From Drouetiella hepatica Uher 2000/2452 (lineage in GTDB: Bacteria > Cyanobacteriota > Cyanobacteriia > Elainellales > Elainellaceae): a stretch of 64,000 nucleotides of DNA. The notes under the pieces are model-generated. The model was given only the letters and a program-made list of their open reading frames with translations, did not search any database and was not told the DNA's origin. A program made the translations under genes and the position numbers. The stretch's first letter is position 1; the number at the start of each line of letters is the position of its first letter. Positions 52,318 through 61,531 of the stretch are shown in pieces. The stretch is from NCBI GenBank assembly GCA_019359505.1, contig JAHHHD010000003.1, positions 244,341 through 308,340 of the forward strand, read 5' to 3'.

Positions 52318-53910
52318 ATGTTTGATAACCTGACAAGCTATCCCTATGCTTCGGGTCGGCGCGTGGTGATGGGCAAGCGCCATGCGGCGGCTACGAGCCA
52401 ACCGTTAGCGACCCTAGCGGGGATGGAGATGTTTTGGGCAGGGGGTAATGCGGTCGATGCGGCTCTGGCAATGGCGATCGCCCTAACGGTAGTTGAGCCA
52501 ACCTCTAATGGCATTGGCTCAGATGCCTTTGCGATCGTCTGGGAGGGAAAACCGCATGGACTAAACGCTTCGGGCAAAAGCTCTCAAAGTCTACAGGTTT
52601 CAGATTACGCGGGTTTGGCAACGATGCCGCAATTTGGTTGGCGGAGCGTGACGGTGCCAGGTGCAGTTTCTGCATGGCGATCGCTTTGGGAGCGCTGGGG
52701 TAAACTGCCCTTTGAACAGCTCTTTGCGCCTGCGATTCGCTACGCCGAAGAGGGTTTTCCTGTATCTCCAGAGACGGCAAGGGCATGGCAAACAGCTGAG
52801 GCTTTGTTTGTGCCCTTGAATGCACCGGAATTTCAGTCCTTTAAACAAGTGTTTTTTGAGGGCGATCGCGCTCCCAGAGCTGGAGAAATTTGGGCGAGTC
52901 CGGCTCATGGGGCAACGCTGCGAGAAATTGCTAGTACGGGAGGCGAGAGCTTTTATCGGGGCGAACTGGCTAACCGCATGGCTGCCTTTGCTGACGAAAC
53001 GGGTGGAATCTTGACCGCCACAGATTTGGCAGATCACCAGCCGCTTTGGGTAGAGCCAATTTCCACAGATTACCGGGATTTGACCCTGTGGGAAATTCCA
53101 CCCAACGGACAGGGAATTGCGGCATTGCTGGCGCTGAATATTCTGGAAGGATTTGACCTGTCTCGCTATCCCAGAGATTCAGTAGAGAGTTTTCATCTGC
53201 AAATCGAGTCGATGAAACTAGCGTTTGCCGATGTTCATAGCCATGTCTCAGATGCAGATTGGCTGAGGGTTTCAGCGGCCGAGCTGCTAGATAAAAGCTA
53301 CGCTGCCCAGCGCAGAAAACGGGTGAGCGATCGCGCCACTATTGCCTATCCTCACATTCGCCAGGGCGGCACGGTCTATCTGGCGACTGCCGATCAAGAC
53401 CTAATGGTTTCATTTATTCAATCTAACTACGAGGGCTTTGGCAGCGGCATTCTGATTCCTGACACGGGGATTGCCCTGCACAATCGCGGCATGGGCTTCT
53501 CGCTAGAGCCAGATCACGCCAACTGTCTTGCCCCAAACAAGCGACCTTTTCACACGATTATTCCAGGATTTTTGAGTCAAGGCGATCGCCCCCTAGGCCC
53601 TCTAGGCGTGATGGGCGCCCATATGCAGCCGCAGGGACATCTACAAATGATGGTCAATCTGAGGGATTATGGCATGAACCCCCAGGCGGCTTTGGATGCG
53701 CCTCGCTGGTGCTACACGACAGGTAGATCCGTGCTGCTGGAGCAATCGGTACCGCGATCGTTAGCTTTGGGCTTGAGCGATCGCGATCATGCCGTGCAGG
53801 TGATGGCAGAAGCGCGTCCCTTTGGCAAAGGGCAGATGATCTTACGGCAAAATGGTGTGCTGGTAGCCGCCTCCGAACCCCGCGCAGATGGGCTGGCGTT
53901 GGCAGGATAA
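52318..53910 (+). CDS. ggt: Gamma-glutamyltransferase family protein
   Basis: A 530-residue Ntn-hydrolase. It carries GKRHAAATSQPLATLAGMEM, EPTSNGIGSDAFAIVWEG and the maturation/catalytic site RQGGTVYLATADQ with Thr352 as the candidate N-terminal nucleophile. SFIQSNYEGFGSGI and DAPRWCYTTGRS follow. It would self-cleave into two subunits and hydrolyse or transfer gamma-glutamyl groups of glutathione. There is no signal peptide, so it may act in the cytoplasm like several cyanobacterial GGT-like proteins. It lies close behind the TPR gene. Confidence 0.92.
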   Translation: MFDNLTSYPYASGRRVVMGKRHAAATSQPLATLAGMEMFWAGGNAVDAALAMAIALTVVEPTSNGIGSDAFAIVWEGKPHGLNASGKSSQSLQVSDYAGLATMPQFGWRSVTVPGAVSAWRSLWERWGKLPFEQLFAPAIRYAEEGFPVSPETARAWQTAEALFVPLNAPEFQSFKQVFFEGDRAPRAGEIWASPAHGATLREIASTGGESFYRGELANRMAAFADETGGILTATDLADHQPLWVEPISTDYRDLTLWEIPPNGQGIAALLALNILEGFDLSRYPRDSVESFHLQIESMKLAFADVHSHVSDADWLRVSAAELLDKSYAAQRRKRVSDRATIAYPHIRQGGTVYLATADQDLMVSFIQSNYEGFGSGILIPDTGIALHNRGMGFSLEPDHANCLAPNKRPFHTIIPGFLSQGDRPLGPLGVMGAHMQPQGHLQMMVNLRDYGMNPQAALDAPRWCYTTGRSVLLEQSVPRSLALGLSDRDHAVQVMAEARPFGKGQMILRQNGVLVAASEPRADGLALAG

Positions 53911-53928
53911 AGGACGCAACTTTAAATT

Positions 53929-54018
53929 AGGACTTACGCAAGCCCTCTAGCTGTAGTGTATTTTTGTTATGTGTGGTGGGCGCAGCCCACCACACATAAC
54001 AAAAATGCGTAAGTCCCA
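53929..54018. mobile_element. Palindromic MITE with GGACTTACGCA ends
   Basis: AGGACTTACGCA and TGCGTAAGTCC bound a 90-bp element whose inside is a hairpin (TTTTTGTTATGTGTGGTGGG with complement). The outer ends are perfect inverted repeats, so it is MITE-like. Another single end of this type lies at about 33360. Confidence 0.7.
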
Positions 54019-54048
54019 TAAATTTGTGATTTTGAACCTTTAAACTCT

Positions 54049-54142
54049 TATAGCAACCGCCAAGCGGTTAGGACGGGGACATTTAGAGTGGGGCGTGAAG
54101 CGCCCCACTCTAAATGTCCTAAGCAAACTGGCGACAGCTATA
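54049..54142. repeat. Palindromic element, family A, copy 4 (most complete)
   Basis: It begins TATAGCAACCGCCAAGCGG and ends AAACTGGCGACAGCTATA. The inner hairpin is GGACATTTAGAGTGGGGCG with its complement. Both ends carry TATAGC, giving terminal inverted repeats. Confidence 0.75.
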
Positions 54143-54226
54143 TTGCCACAGCGTACAAATCACCTTGCCGAAGACTAATCCTATCGACTAGGCTAGGCTC
54201 AAATTTCTTCGCGCTGAGTAAGATTT

Positions 54227-55237
54227 ATGACATCTAAAGTATTTGTCGCTGTTGCCCTGATCGCTATGGGTGGAATTTCGAGTTTTTGGGAGCCTGCGAT
54301 CGCCGCTCCTCTTGCCGTCGAGCAATTGGCACAAGTGCAAGGACAAATCTACCGCGAACCTACAGGACTCTTTGAAATCTCGCTGCCAGAAGGCTACACC
54401 TATGAACAGACGGGCAGCGGCATTGCTTTTACCTCGCCCGATCAAAGATTTGGAGGTTCTGTCGATTACGGATCTGCTCAGGGCAACGTGCTTAGCATTG
54501 CCCAACTGGAAGCCTCTCTCAAATCAGAGTATGAAAAGCGGCTCTCAGATCTAGTGTGGCAAGGATCTTCATCTCAGCCCGATGGTAGCTTACGCATAGA
54601 CTGGCTAGGGCGCGACCCACAGGGCAATGCTTTAGACGCTGTTTCCTTTGTAGAACAGCGAGGCAACACGATTTTTATCTTGAATCTATTTGGGGTAAAT
54701 GCAGATTATCAGGATTACAATGCCGATGCTGAAATAATTGTTGGCGGCTATCAGGTCAGCACGCGATCGGCTTCGACAGGCACAATTCCTGCGAACAAGG
54801 CTTTTCCCGCTAGCGTTCTGTTTAGCCGCGTGAGTTCTGAAGCGCCTGCTAACACCCTGCGTTTAAGTGCAGAGCCTAGCCGTGCCGCACAATGCGGTCA
54901 ACTCATTGCTGTAGCCAATCAAGCCGTTTCCACCGTGCAGGGCATTGCCCAGGGCGCAAATTCAGGCAGCACAGCAGCCATGTCTGGGATTGCCGAAGCC
55001 AGCGATCGCTTTGCCAACGAAATGCAGGCATTACAGCTTACCGATCCGCAGCTTGCGGGTTTCCAGAACCGATTTGTGTCAATGTATCTAGACACAGGCA
55101 GCGCTACTCGCGCCATCGTTGAAGCCGCAGAAAATGAAAACCCAGAGGTGGCTCAAAGCAGCTTTGCTGCGCTGAAAACAGCAACCGATCGCGAGTCCCC
55201 CTTGGTTAGTGATATCAATCGCTACTGCGCTTCGTAG
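54227..55237 (+). CDS. Exported protein of unknown function
   Basis: A 336-residue protein with a Sec signal peptide (MTSKVFVAVALIAMGGIS, cleavage near AIAAP). Residues about 45-185 form a beta-rich domain (GLFEISLPEGYTYEQTGSG, SVDYGSAQGNVLSI and ISFVEQRG-like SFVEQRGNTIFILNLFG) of the general PsbP/DcrB-like style. That similarity is only structural impression. A long helical tail (about 230-330) is rich in alanine and contains ADRESPLVSDINRYCAS. I do not recognise the family. Confidence 0.65.
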   Translation: MTSKVFVAVALIAMGGISSFWEPAIAAPLAVEQLAQVQGQIYREPTGLFEISLPEGYTYEQTGSGIAFTSPDQRFGGSVDYGSAQGNVLSIAQLEASLKSEYEKRLSDLVWQGSSSQPDGSLRIDWLGRDPQGNALDAVSFVEQRGNTIFILNLFGVNADYQDYNADAEIIVGGYQVSTRSASTGTIPANKAFPASVLFSRVSSEAPANTLRLSAEPSRAAQCGQLIAVANQAVSTVQGIAQGANSGSTAAMSGIAEASDRFANEMQALQLTDPQLAGFQNRFVSMYLDTGSATRAIVEAAENENPEVAQSSFAALKTATDRESPLVSDINRYCAS

Positions 55238-55268
55238 CCTGTTACGGCGCTACGCGCTTAGATCCAAT

Positions 55269-55312
55269 GAGTTATTTTTGAGAGCCGCGTGGAGCGCGGC
55301 TCTCAAAAATAA
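55269..55312. repeat. Palindrome related to family D
   Basis: GTTATTTTTGAGAGCCGCG and CGCGGCTCTCAAAAATAAC form a perfect stem of about 19 bp around a short loop. The TTATTTTTG start is shared with 20843. It follows the exported-protein gene directly and could serve as its terminator. Confidence 0.65.
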
Positions 55313-55475
55313 CCTGTCCTAACTTAATTACATAGCGCTATGAAGCTTGGGAAGGATGTGAAGCTTCCCTCTCAGAAATAGCCAACAGCAGACAAACGGC
55401 ATCCCGACCTCTTGATTCCAGTGTCATCATAAAGAAGCGCCATGAGGCGATGTTCTGATTGGTTGGCGCTTGTAC

Positions 55476-56420
55476 ATGAATGTTTTGGAAGCAGTTCACC
55501 TGCAAAAGATTTACCGCGATCGTCAAAAGACCGTTGCTGCTGTTCAAGAAGTTTCCCTCACCTTAGCCGCAAAAGAAGTCCTGGCTTTCCTGGGGCCAAA
55601 CGGCGCAGGTAAAACCACCACCATCAAAATGATTGCCGGACTGATTTTGCCTGATCGCGGCAGCGTCAGAATTGTCGGACGCGATCCGCATCGCGATCCC
55701 AAGGCATTGCGATCCGTGGGAGCCGTGCTAGAGGGCAACCGCAACGTTTACTGGCGGCTGACTCCCGAAGAAAATCTAGAATATTTTGGCGTGTTGCGCG
55801 GGCTAACCCGCAAGGTAGCTCGTCAGCGTGCCCAAACTCTGCTAGAGCGATTTGACTTGACGGACAAGCGCCATAGCCAGGTGCAGAAGCTGTCTCGTGG
55901 AATGCAGCAGAAATTAGCGATCGCTGTTTCCCTGATTCACGATCCGCAGCTATTGCTGCTAGATGAGCCGACCTTGGGTTTGGATGTAGAAGCCACCGCA
56001 AGCGTCAAGCAGCTCGTGCGCGAAATCGCGGCGGAGGGACGCGCCATTTTGCTGACCACCCATCAGCTTGATATTGCCGAAGAACTCTCCGATCGCGTTG
56101 CCATTATTAGCCAAGGCAAAATCGTCATCGAAGAACCCACCTCTGAGTTAATCCGGCAGTTTTCCGGTACCGCCTACCGAATTGAGCTAGAACTGCCGCT
56201 TGATGACGATCGCACTCAAAAAATTGGGGCGCTGGGGGCAGTTGTAGAGGGCGATCGCATCCTTGTTGAAGACATTACGCTGCTCTATCCCATTTTGGAT
56301 ATTCTCAAGCCCTTGCCTTTGGTGCGCCTAGAGAAAGATCGGACTAATTTGACAGAAATTTTCTTGAAGCTTGTAGGCAGCAATGCATTAGGCAGCAGTA
56401 CATTAGGCACCAACCCATGA
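55476..56420 (+). CDS. ABC transporter ATP-binding protein
   Basis: A 314-residue ATPase. Walker A is LGPNGAGKTTT (about 39-49), the signature region is LSRGMQQKLAIA, Walker B is LLLLDEPTLGLD and the H-loop is TTHQLD. It belongs to the ABC-2 (NodI/DrrA/CcmA-like) exporter class. A regulatory C-terminal part follows, ending with two and a half 15-bp repeats (GSNALGSSTLGTN). The ATG at 55476 is chosen over an upstream TTG. It overlaps the permease gene by 4 bases. Confidence 0.93.
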   Translation: MNVLEAVHLQKIYRDRQKTVAAVQEVSLTLAAKEVLAFLGPNGAGKTTTIKMIAGLILPDRGSVRIVGRDPHRDPKALRSVGAVLEGNRNVYWRLTPEENLEYFGVLRGLTRKVARQRAQTLLERFDLTDKRHSQVQKLSRGMQQKLAIAVSLIHDPQLLLLDEPTLGLDVEATASVKQLVREIAAEGRAILLTTHQLDIAEELSDRVAIISQGKIVIEEPTSELIRQFSGTAYRIELELPLDDDRTQKIGALGAVVEGDRILVEDITLLYPILDILKPLPLVRLEKDRTNLTEIFLKLVGSNALGSSTLGTNP

Positions 56421-57193
56421 TATTTGAACTCTTTCTAGCGGAATTAAGACGGAGCTTCATTCAATCTACCCGCTACTCCGCCGAAATCATTGGTGGCATC
56501 GTCGGCACCACCATTATTTTCTATGGTTTGTTTTTGAGCACCCGATATGTTGCAGGGGGAGGCTTTCAGTTTGGCGATCGCTTCGACTCAATCATCATTG
56601 GCTACGTGCTTTGGACATTAATGATCTTCATTCAGGGCAGTATCTCAGGCAATCTCCAGGATGAGGCTAGAACCGGAACCTTAGAGCAAGTTTTTCTCTC
56701 CCCTTACGGCGCATCGCAGGTCTTTTTGTCAAGGGCGATCGCCAGTCTCCTGATCAACCTCGTTATCAACATCAGCATTTTACTGATCATCGTTGCCCTT
56801 ACGGGAAGCAACATCAGCTTTCCCTTAATTTTGGTTTTACCCCTGCTCACCGTTTTGCTAGGGGCATACGGTCTGTCATTCATTATGGGATCGTTAGCCC
56901 TAATTCTGAAGCAAGTTCAGCAAGCTCTCAGCATCTTTCAATTCGGACTTCTGTTTCTATTTACCGCTCCCATCGAAAGCTGGACAGGCGGCATGAAAAT
57001 CCTAGGCTACTGTATGCCCATGGCTCCGGGCGCAGGCTTGCTACGTGACGTTATGGCACGAGGCGAAGCTTTAGATGGCGGCAGATGGGCGATCGCCCTC
57101 CTCAACGGCACCCTCTACTTCAGTCTGGGAATGCTCCTCTTTCGCTGGTCAGAACGAGAAACCAAGCGCCGAGGCAAGCTTGGAGGCTACTAA
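56417..57193 (+). CDS. ABC-2 type transporter permease
   Basis: A 258-residue protein with about six membrane helices. It starts IFELFLAELRRSFIQSTRYS and has the ABC-2 features GNLQDEARTGTLEQVFLSPY before the third helix and LGAYGLSFIMGSLALILKQV later. It pairs with the preceding ATPase (4-base ATGA overlap) as a two-component exporter. The substrate is unknown. A 16-bp unit is tripled over its stop codon (57179-57226). Confidence 0.88.
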   Translation: MIFELFLAELRRSFIQSTRYSAEIIGGIVGTTIIFYGLFLSTRYVAGGGFQFGDRFDSIIIGYVLWTLMIFIQGSISGNLQDEARTGTLEQVFLSPYGASQVFLSRAIASLLINLVINISILLIIVALTGSNISFPLILVLPLLTVLLGAYGLSFIMGSLALILKQVQQALSIFQFGLLFLFTAPIESWTGGMKILGYCMPMAPGAGLLRDVMARGEALDGGRWAIALLNGTLYFSLGMLLFRWSERETKRRGKLGGY

Positions 57194-57499
57194 ACTTGGA
57201 GGCTACTAAACTTGGAGGCCACCAAACTTACAGACCAAAAAGCCGACCGAGTAAAGCCAGCTTTATTTTGAACTTTAGATTTTGGAGGTAATTGGAAATT
57301 CCTGGGCGATCGGTCAAAGCACCTCTAGTAAACAGCCACCCCCGATCTGCCCAACCAATGCGAAGCGATCCCAACGACTCATCTAAAGCCTGATGCGGAG
57401 GGGGTGTGGGGGACGCGCCCGTCCTCCGCTAGGGGTTTGGGGGAATCCCCCAAGGCTGTTCGGCTGTTTCTCAAACCTCAAAACCATTCCAGCCCTTAG
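57194..57499. other. Intergenic region between convergent genes
   Basis: It begins with a 16-bp unit (CTTGGAGGCTACTAAA) repeated from 57179 to 57226, then GC-rich sequence with GGGGTTTGGGGGAATCCCCC. No gene is supported. It ends at a palindromic element (57500). Confidence 0.5.
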
Positions 57500-57595
57500 T
57501 AGACCTCTTTCAGATTAAAGTTTTGGGACTAGGTTTAGTGGGGAGCGCAGCCACCACTAAACCTAATTTGCAAGAGGTCTAGTGCAAGAGGTCTA
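57500..57595. repeat. Palindromic element, TAGACCTCTT family, copy 3, with duplicated end
   Basis: TAGACCTCTTTCAGATTAAAG opens it, shortened here as TAGACCTCTTTCAGATTAAA; TTGCAAGAGGTCTA closes it at 57581. The closing 14 bases are duplicated at 57582-57595, where the last CTA is the complement of the TAG stop of the VKOR gene. Confidence 0.7.
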
Positions 57596-58531
57596 GTTTT
57601 TGAAGTCCCGTGATCCTGTATAGCCCGACAAATCAGCCAACTGCTGAAGCGTCTGCGTTCCCGAAGTCATTTTGCCATTAATCTCCCAAGTCGGGAAACC
57701 CTCAATCTTCTTCTCTTGACACAGCGCAGTCTGAGAATTACGCCCATCAGGCGCACATTCCACCACTGGCAACACTGCCACAGCCTGCTTCCCAAACAAC
57801 TGCTTTTGGTCATGACAGTGCGGACACCAGTAGGCAGAGTACATCTTCGCCCCAACGCTAGTTAAATGCCGAGCAAGCTGAAGTTCTGACTGACCTGATA
57901 ACGTCGTAATAGCAGGCGCAGCCCGACCCGGCGCATCAGGATTTGCCACAGCAGAGCCGTTAACATTCGCATAAACGCCCAGCGTCCCCACGATCGTCAC
58001 CATACTCACCAAAATTCCCGTAAAGAAAAGCTGCCCCACATCCTCCCAATCACGCCCAAATAGCGTTAGCACAAACAGCGTTAGGGCAAAAATCGCAGAG
58101 GCGAGGCAGTAGTAGCACAACCCCTTTGCCCCATAAAGCGCCACATACTGAGAAAACATGATGTACATCAGATAGGCGCTAAACACCAGCATTGCCGTCG
58201 CTCCCGCAAACAGCAGCAGCCAGGTTTGGTTTTCTAGATTCGATCGCTGCGATCGCTCCTTCTCAGGATTCACCGCCAGCGGCACCAGCGCAAAAGCAGC
58301 CATGCCCACATAAGCCAGCAAACCAAACAGCGCCAAAGGCAACCCGAAAACAGTGGCATACGGCCCAGAAAGCACCTGTTCACAGCCGCTAGTCGGGCAG
58401 GCTGTTTCTCCCCCAAATAGCTTAGTAGCAGTGATATATCCCGTATTTAGCGCCCCCAGAACAGCAACCGCAGCAATCAAATACCGCGATTGACGGTACA
58501 TCCAGGGAATTTGACGACGACGGCTAGTCAT
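57593..58531 (-). CDS. VKOR-thioredoxin fusion (disulfide-bond formation)
   Basis: A 312-residue membrane protein with about five helices. The VKOR domain has the loop cysteines Cys45 and Cys50 (ACPTSGCEQVL) and the active pair Cys139 and Cys142 (GLCYYC). A C-terminal thioredoxin-like domain has CPHC (Cys236 and Cys239) and extra cysteines at 259 and 271. This is the arrangement known from the Synechococcus VKOR homologue, which introduces disulfides into luminal or periplasmic proteins. GGAG precedes the ATG. The stop codon TAG is supplied by the end of a mobile palindrome. Confidence 0.94.
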   Translation of the reverse strand: MTSRRRQIPWMYRQSRYLIAAVAVLGALNTGYITATKLFGGETACPTSGCEQVLSGPYATVFGLPLALFGLLAYVGMAAFALVPLAVNPEKERSQRSNLENQTWLLLFAGATAMLVFSAYLMYIMFSQYVALYGAKGLCYYCLASAIFALTLFVLTLFGRDWEDVGQLFFTGILVSMVTIVGTLGVYANVNGSAVANPDAPGRAAPAITTLSGQSELQLARHLTSVGAKMYSAYWCPHCHDQKQLFGKQAVAVLPVVECAPDGRNSQTALCQEKKIEGFPTWEINGKMTSGTQTLQQLADLSGYTGSRDFKN

Positions 58532-58719
58532 AAGGCTCCAGTTGCAAGAGGCTTCAGAGAGAGCAAAGTAAAAAATCAGATCGAACCGCTAGATTAACAA
58601 GCAGCTTACCTGTAATCCATTCTGACTCAAACTTAAACATAAAGTGCCCTATTTGAAAACCTCAAGGAACACAGAAGTTTTATGCTAAAGGTTCGCGCCG
58701 CACAAACCTACGCACAAAT

Positions 58720-59658
58720 TTACGTTGAGGTTGATAGCCCTGCAACCTGCGAATTGGGAGCCAGCGCGGCGATCGCCGCATCCGACTTGACAACTCCTTG
58801 AACTGCTCCTTGAGCCGCCAGACTGCGCCGCATGGCCTCCACAAATTGGCTAACGCGAATTGGATCGATCGGCTGATCGATTTTGCCACGCCGCTTCAAC
58901 GAGCTAGACACAATCACACCATCTGCAGCTTGAATCAGCTGAGGAATATTCTCCCAGCTAGCGCCGCTGCCAATAAACACCGGAGTTCCGTTAGCAGCAG
59001 CACTCGCCAGCTCTAGATCCTCCAGAGTAGGAGGACTTCCGGTTGCCCAGCCCGACAAAATTACCCCATCCGCCAAACCGCGATCGATCGTTTCCTGGAC
59101 TGCCGTAGTTAGATTAGGAGAACCCAGCGGTCGAGCATGTTTTACCAGCACATCCGCCAAGATCTTGACATCGCTGCCCAACTCTCGCCGATAGCGCAGT
59201 AGCGTATGGGCTTCCCCTTCAATCAAGCCCTGATCAGTTGCCATAATGCCCGTCAGCACGTTAACCCGAATGAATCGGGCCTGAGTGCAGGTGGCGATCG
59301 CAATGGCGCTCCGAGCATCATTACGCAAGACATTTAACCCGATCGGCAGCGTCACCAGATTCATCAAGCGCTGTACCACCAGAGTCATAGCGCTCACCAC
59401 AGCCGGATCAACACAGCTTTTAGCAAACGGTGCATCAAAGAAATTCTCGACAATGATGGCATCTACGCCTCCAGAGGCAAGTGCCGTGGCTTCCTGCTCA
59501 GCGCGATCGATCACTGCCTGGAGACTGCCACCCCAACGAGGAGAGGTAGGAAGCGGCAGCAAATGCACAACGCCGATTACGGGATTTACAGTTTTAAAGG
59601 TTTGTTTCAAGTCCACTGGTCTAAGATAGATATCGGGCGAATTGATATCGGGATTCAA
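58720..59658 (-). CDS. btpA: Photosystem I biogenesis protein BtpA
   Basis: A 312-residue protein of the BtpA/SgcQ family. Characteristic phrases are DLKQTFKTVNPVIGVVHLLPLP, shown as VIGVVHLLPLPTSPRWGG, then GVDAIIVENFFDAPF, LPIGLNVLRNDARSA and ILADVLVKHARPLG. In Synechocystis, BtpA is an extrinsic thylakoid protein needed to stabilise PSI reaction-centre subunits. Homologues often start at DLKQTFK, so a GTG at 59610 is a possible alternative start. It is a single gene. Confidence 0.93.
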   Translation of the reverse strand: MNPDINSPDIYLRPVDLKQTFKTVNPVIGVVHLLPLPTSPRWGGSLQAVIDRAEQEATALASGGVDAIIVENFFDAPFAKSCVDPAVVSAMTLVVQRLMNLVTLPIGLNVLRNDARSAIAIATCTQARFIRVNVLTGIMATDQGLIEGEAHTLLRYRRELGSDVKILADVLVKHARPLGSPNLTTAVQETIDRGLADGVILSGWATGSPPTLEDLELASAAANGTPVFIGSGASWENIPQLIQAADGVIVSSSLKRRGKIDQPIDPIRVSQFVEAMRRSLAAQGAVQGVVKSDAAIAALAPNSQVAGLSTST

Positions 59659-60109
59659 GCATATTCAAGGAAACTTGCCAAGAAAATTTACGCAAGGCAG
59701 AGGTGTCCCCTCTACTACTTAAATTTACTCTAACAGTGTGCCTCCGACCTGAGAGATCTCCATTGAACTGTGTCGTGAGCTATTTATTATCGAAGTATTT
59801 GTGTTAAGATTGTTGTACTTCCTGCCTGAGACGGGCTGAACTTGATTGTTAAAGGTCTGGGTTAGATCCATAGATCAAGAGTTCAGTTCTCGAAGCCCTT
59901 TGAAGTTACCTCTTAGATACAGGCTACAAATGGGTAAGCCACGTCTGAAGTAAGCCGCCGCGCCAATCCGTGCGATTGCAGTTAACGATGCCTCCCAACC
60001 TAGTTGGGATAGCTCTAGAGACAGAAGTCTAGCCCGTTGATGAAGCGATCGCCACAACCTGAAAATTGGCAACTTTGTCACACTAGAAGTCTCAAAAAAC
60101 ATCACCTGC
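59659..60109. other. Intergenic region upstream of rimO
   Basis: About 450 bases between divergent btpA and rimO. AT-rich sequence (about 59760-59830) probably holds promoters. No small RNA or repeat was recognised with confidence. Confidence 0.4.
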
Positions 60110-61477
60110 ATGGGCAACAAACTCTCTATTGCCGTCTCTCATTTAGGTTGCGAAAAAAACCGAATTGATACAGAGCATATGCTCGGTCTGCTGGTTCAAG
60201 CTGGATATCAGGTAGATTCCAACGAGGAGCTGGCAGACTATGTTATTGTCAATACTTGCAGCTTTATCCAGTCAGCCCGCGAAGAATCGGTTCGGACGCT
60301 GGTAGAGCTAGCAGAAGACAACAAAAAGATCGTCATTACGGGCTGCATGGCACAGCACTTTCAGCAAGAATTGTTGGACGCAATTCCAGAAGCTGTGGCT
60401 GTTGTAGGCACGGGTGACTATCACAAAATTGTTGACGTAATCCAGCGGGCAGAGACGGGAGAACGGGTTAGCGAAATTTCTGTTGACCCCGTCTACATTG
60501 CCGATGAAACGGTGCCTCGCTACCGAACTACCACTGAGGGAGTCGCCTACCTGCGGGTAGCGGAGGGCTGTGACTATCGTTGCGCCTTTTGCATCATTCC
60601 TCATCTGCGGGGCAATCAGCGATCGCGCTCCATTGAGTCGATTGTTGCTGAAGCCGAACAGTTGGCTACTGAGGGCGTTCAGGAAATTATCCTGATCTCG
60701 CAGATCACCACCAACTACGGGTTGGATCTGTACGGCGAACCGAGGTTGGCAGAGTTGCTGCGAGCCTTGGGCAAGGTACAGGTGCCTTGGATTCGCATGC
60801 ACTATGCTTATCCAACTGGGTTGACTCCGAAAGTGATTGAGGCAATGCGAGAAACGCCAAACGTACTGCCCTATCTCGACCTGCCGCTTCAGCATTCTCA
60901 CCCTGAGGTGCTGAAAGCCATGAACCGTCCCTGGCAAGGGCAGGTAAACGACAAAATTATCGATCGCATTAAAGCCGCCTTGCCCAACGCGGTTTTGCGA
61001 ACGACCTTCATCGTGGGCTTCCCTGGCGAGACAGATGAGCATTTCCAGCATTTGCTCCAGTTTGTCCAGCGCCATGAATTCGATCACGTTGGGGTGTTCA
61101 CGTTCTCTCCCGAAGAAGGAACACCCGCCCATGACATGCTTAACCAGATTTCGCAAGAAGTTATGGATGAGCGACGGGATGCCTTGATGACTGTGCAGCA
61201 GCCGATCTCGCTGCGAAAGAATCGGGCAGAAATTGGCAAAGTTGTTGATGTGTTGGTTGAACAAGAAAATCCTGAGACTGGGGAATTGGTGGGGCGATCG
61301 GCTCGCTTTGCGCCTGAGGTTGATGGATTGGTCTATGTCCAGGGAGATGCGCGTCTGGGATCGATGATTCCGGTGGCGATCGCCGATGCCGATGTCTATG
61401 ACCTTTACGGTCACGTTGCCGATACTTCAACTCAATTGAGAGGCGCAATCAGCCGTGTCTCTGTTCATACGTCCTAA
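60110..61477 (+). CDS. rimO: Ribosomal protein S12 methylthiotransferase RimO
   Basis: A 455-residue radical SAM enzyme that adds a methylthio group to an Asp of ribosomal protein S12. The N-terminal MTTase domain has Cys14, Cys50 and Cys79 (LGCEKN, NTCSFI and TGCMAQ) for the second cluster. The radical SAM cluster is CDYRCAFC (Cys154, 158 and 161). A C-terminal TRAM domain covers about 380-445. A deaD-type helicase starts 54 bases downstream. The same order (rimO-crhR) is reported for Synechocystis. Confidence 0.96.
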   Translation: MGNKLSIAVSHLGCEKNRIDTEHMLGLLVQAGYQVDSNEELADYVIVNTCSFIQSAREESVRTLVELAEDNKKIVITGCMAQHFQQELLDAIPEAVAVVGTGDYHKIVDVIQRAETGERVSEISVDPVYIADETVPRYRTTTEGVAYLRVAEGCDYRCAFCIIPHLRGNQRSRSIESIVAEAEQLATEGVQEIILISQITTNYGLDLYGEPRLAELLRALGKVQVPWIRMHYAYPTGLTPKVIEAMRETPNVLPYLDLPLQHSHPEVLKAMNRPWQGQVNDKIIDRIKAALPNAVLRTTFIVGFPGETDEHFQHLLQFVQRHEFDHVGVFTFSPEEGTPAHDMLNQISQEVMDERRDALMTVQQPISLRKNRAEIGKVVDVLVEQENPETGELVGRSARFAPEVDGLVYVQGDARLGSMIPVAIADADVYDLYGHVADTSTQLRGAISRVSVHTS

Positions 61478-61531
61478 GCCCATACATCTCAGTTCATACG
61501 CTCAAAATTCACCCTCTTAAAGGAGTTTTCA

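Noticed and set aside
60308..61414. Long minus-strand open frame (368 codons) opposite rimO
   Set aside because: It lies entirely within rimO, whose motifs are unmistakable. The antisense translation has no domain pattern and reflects codon bias.
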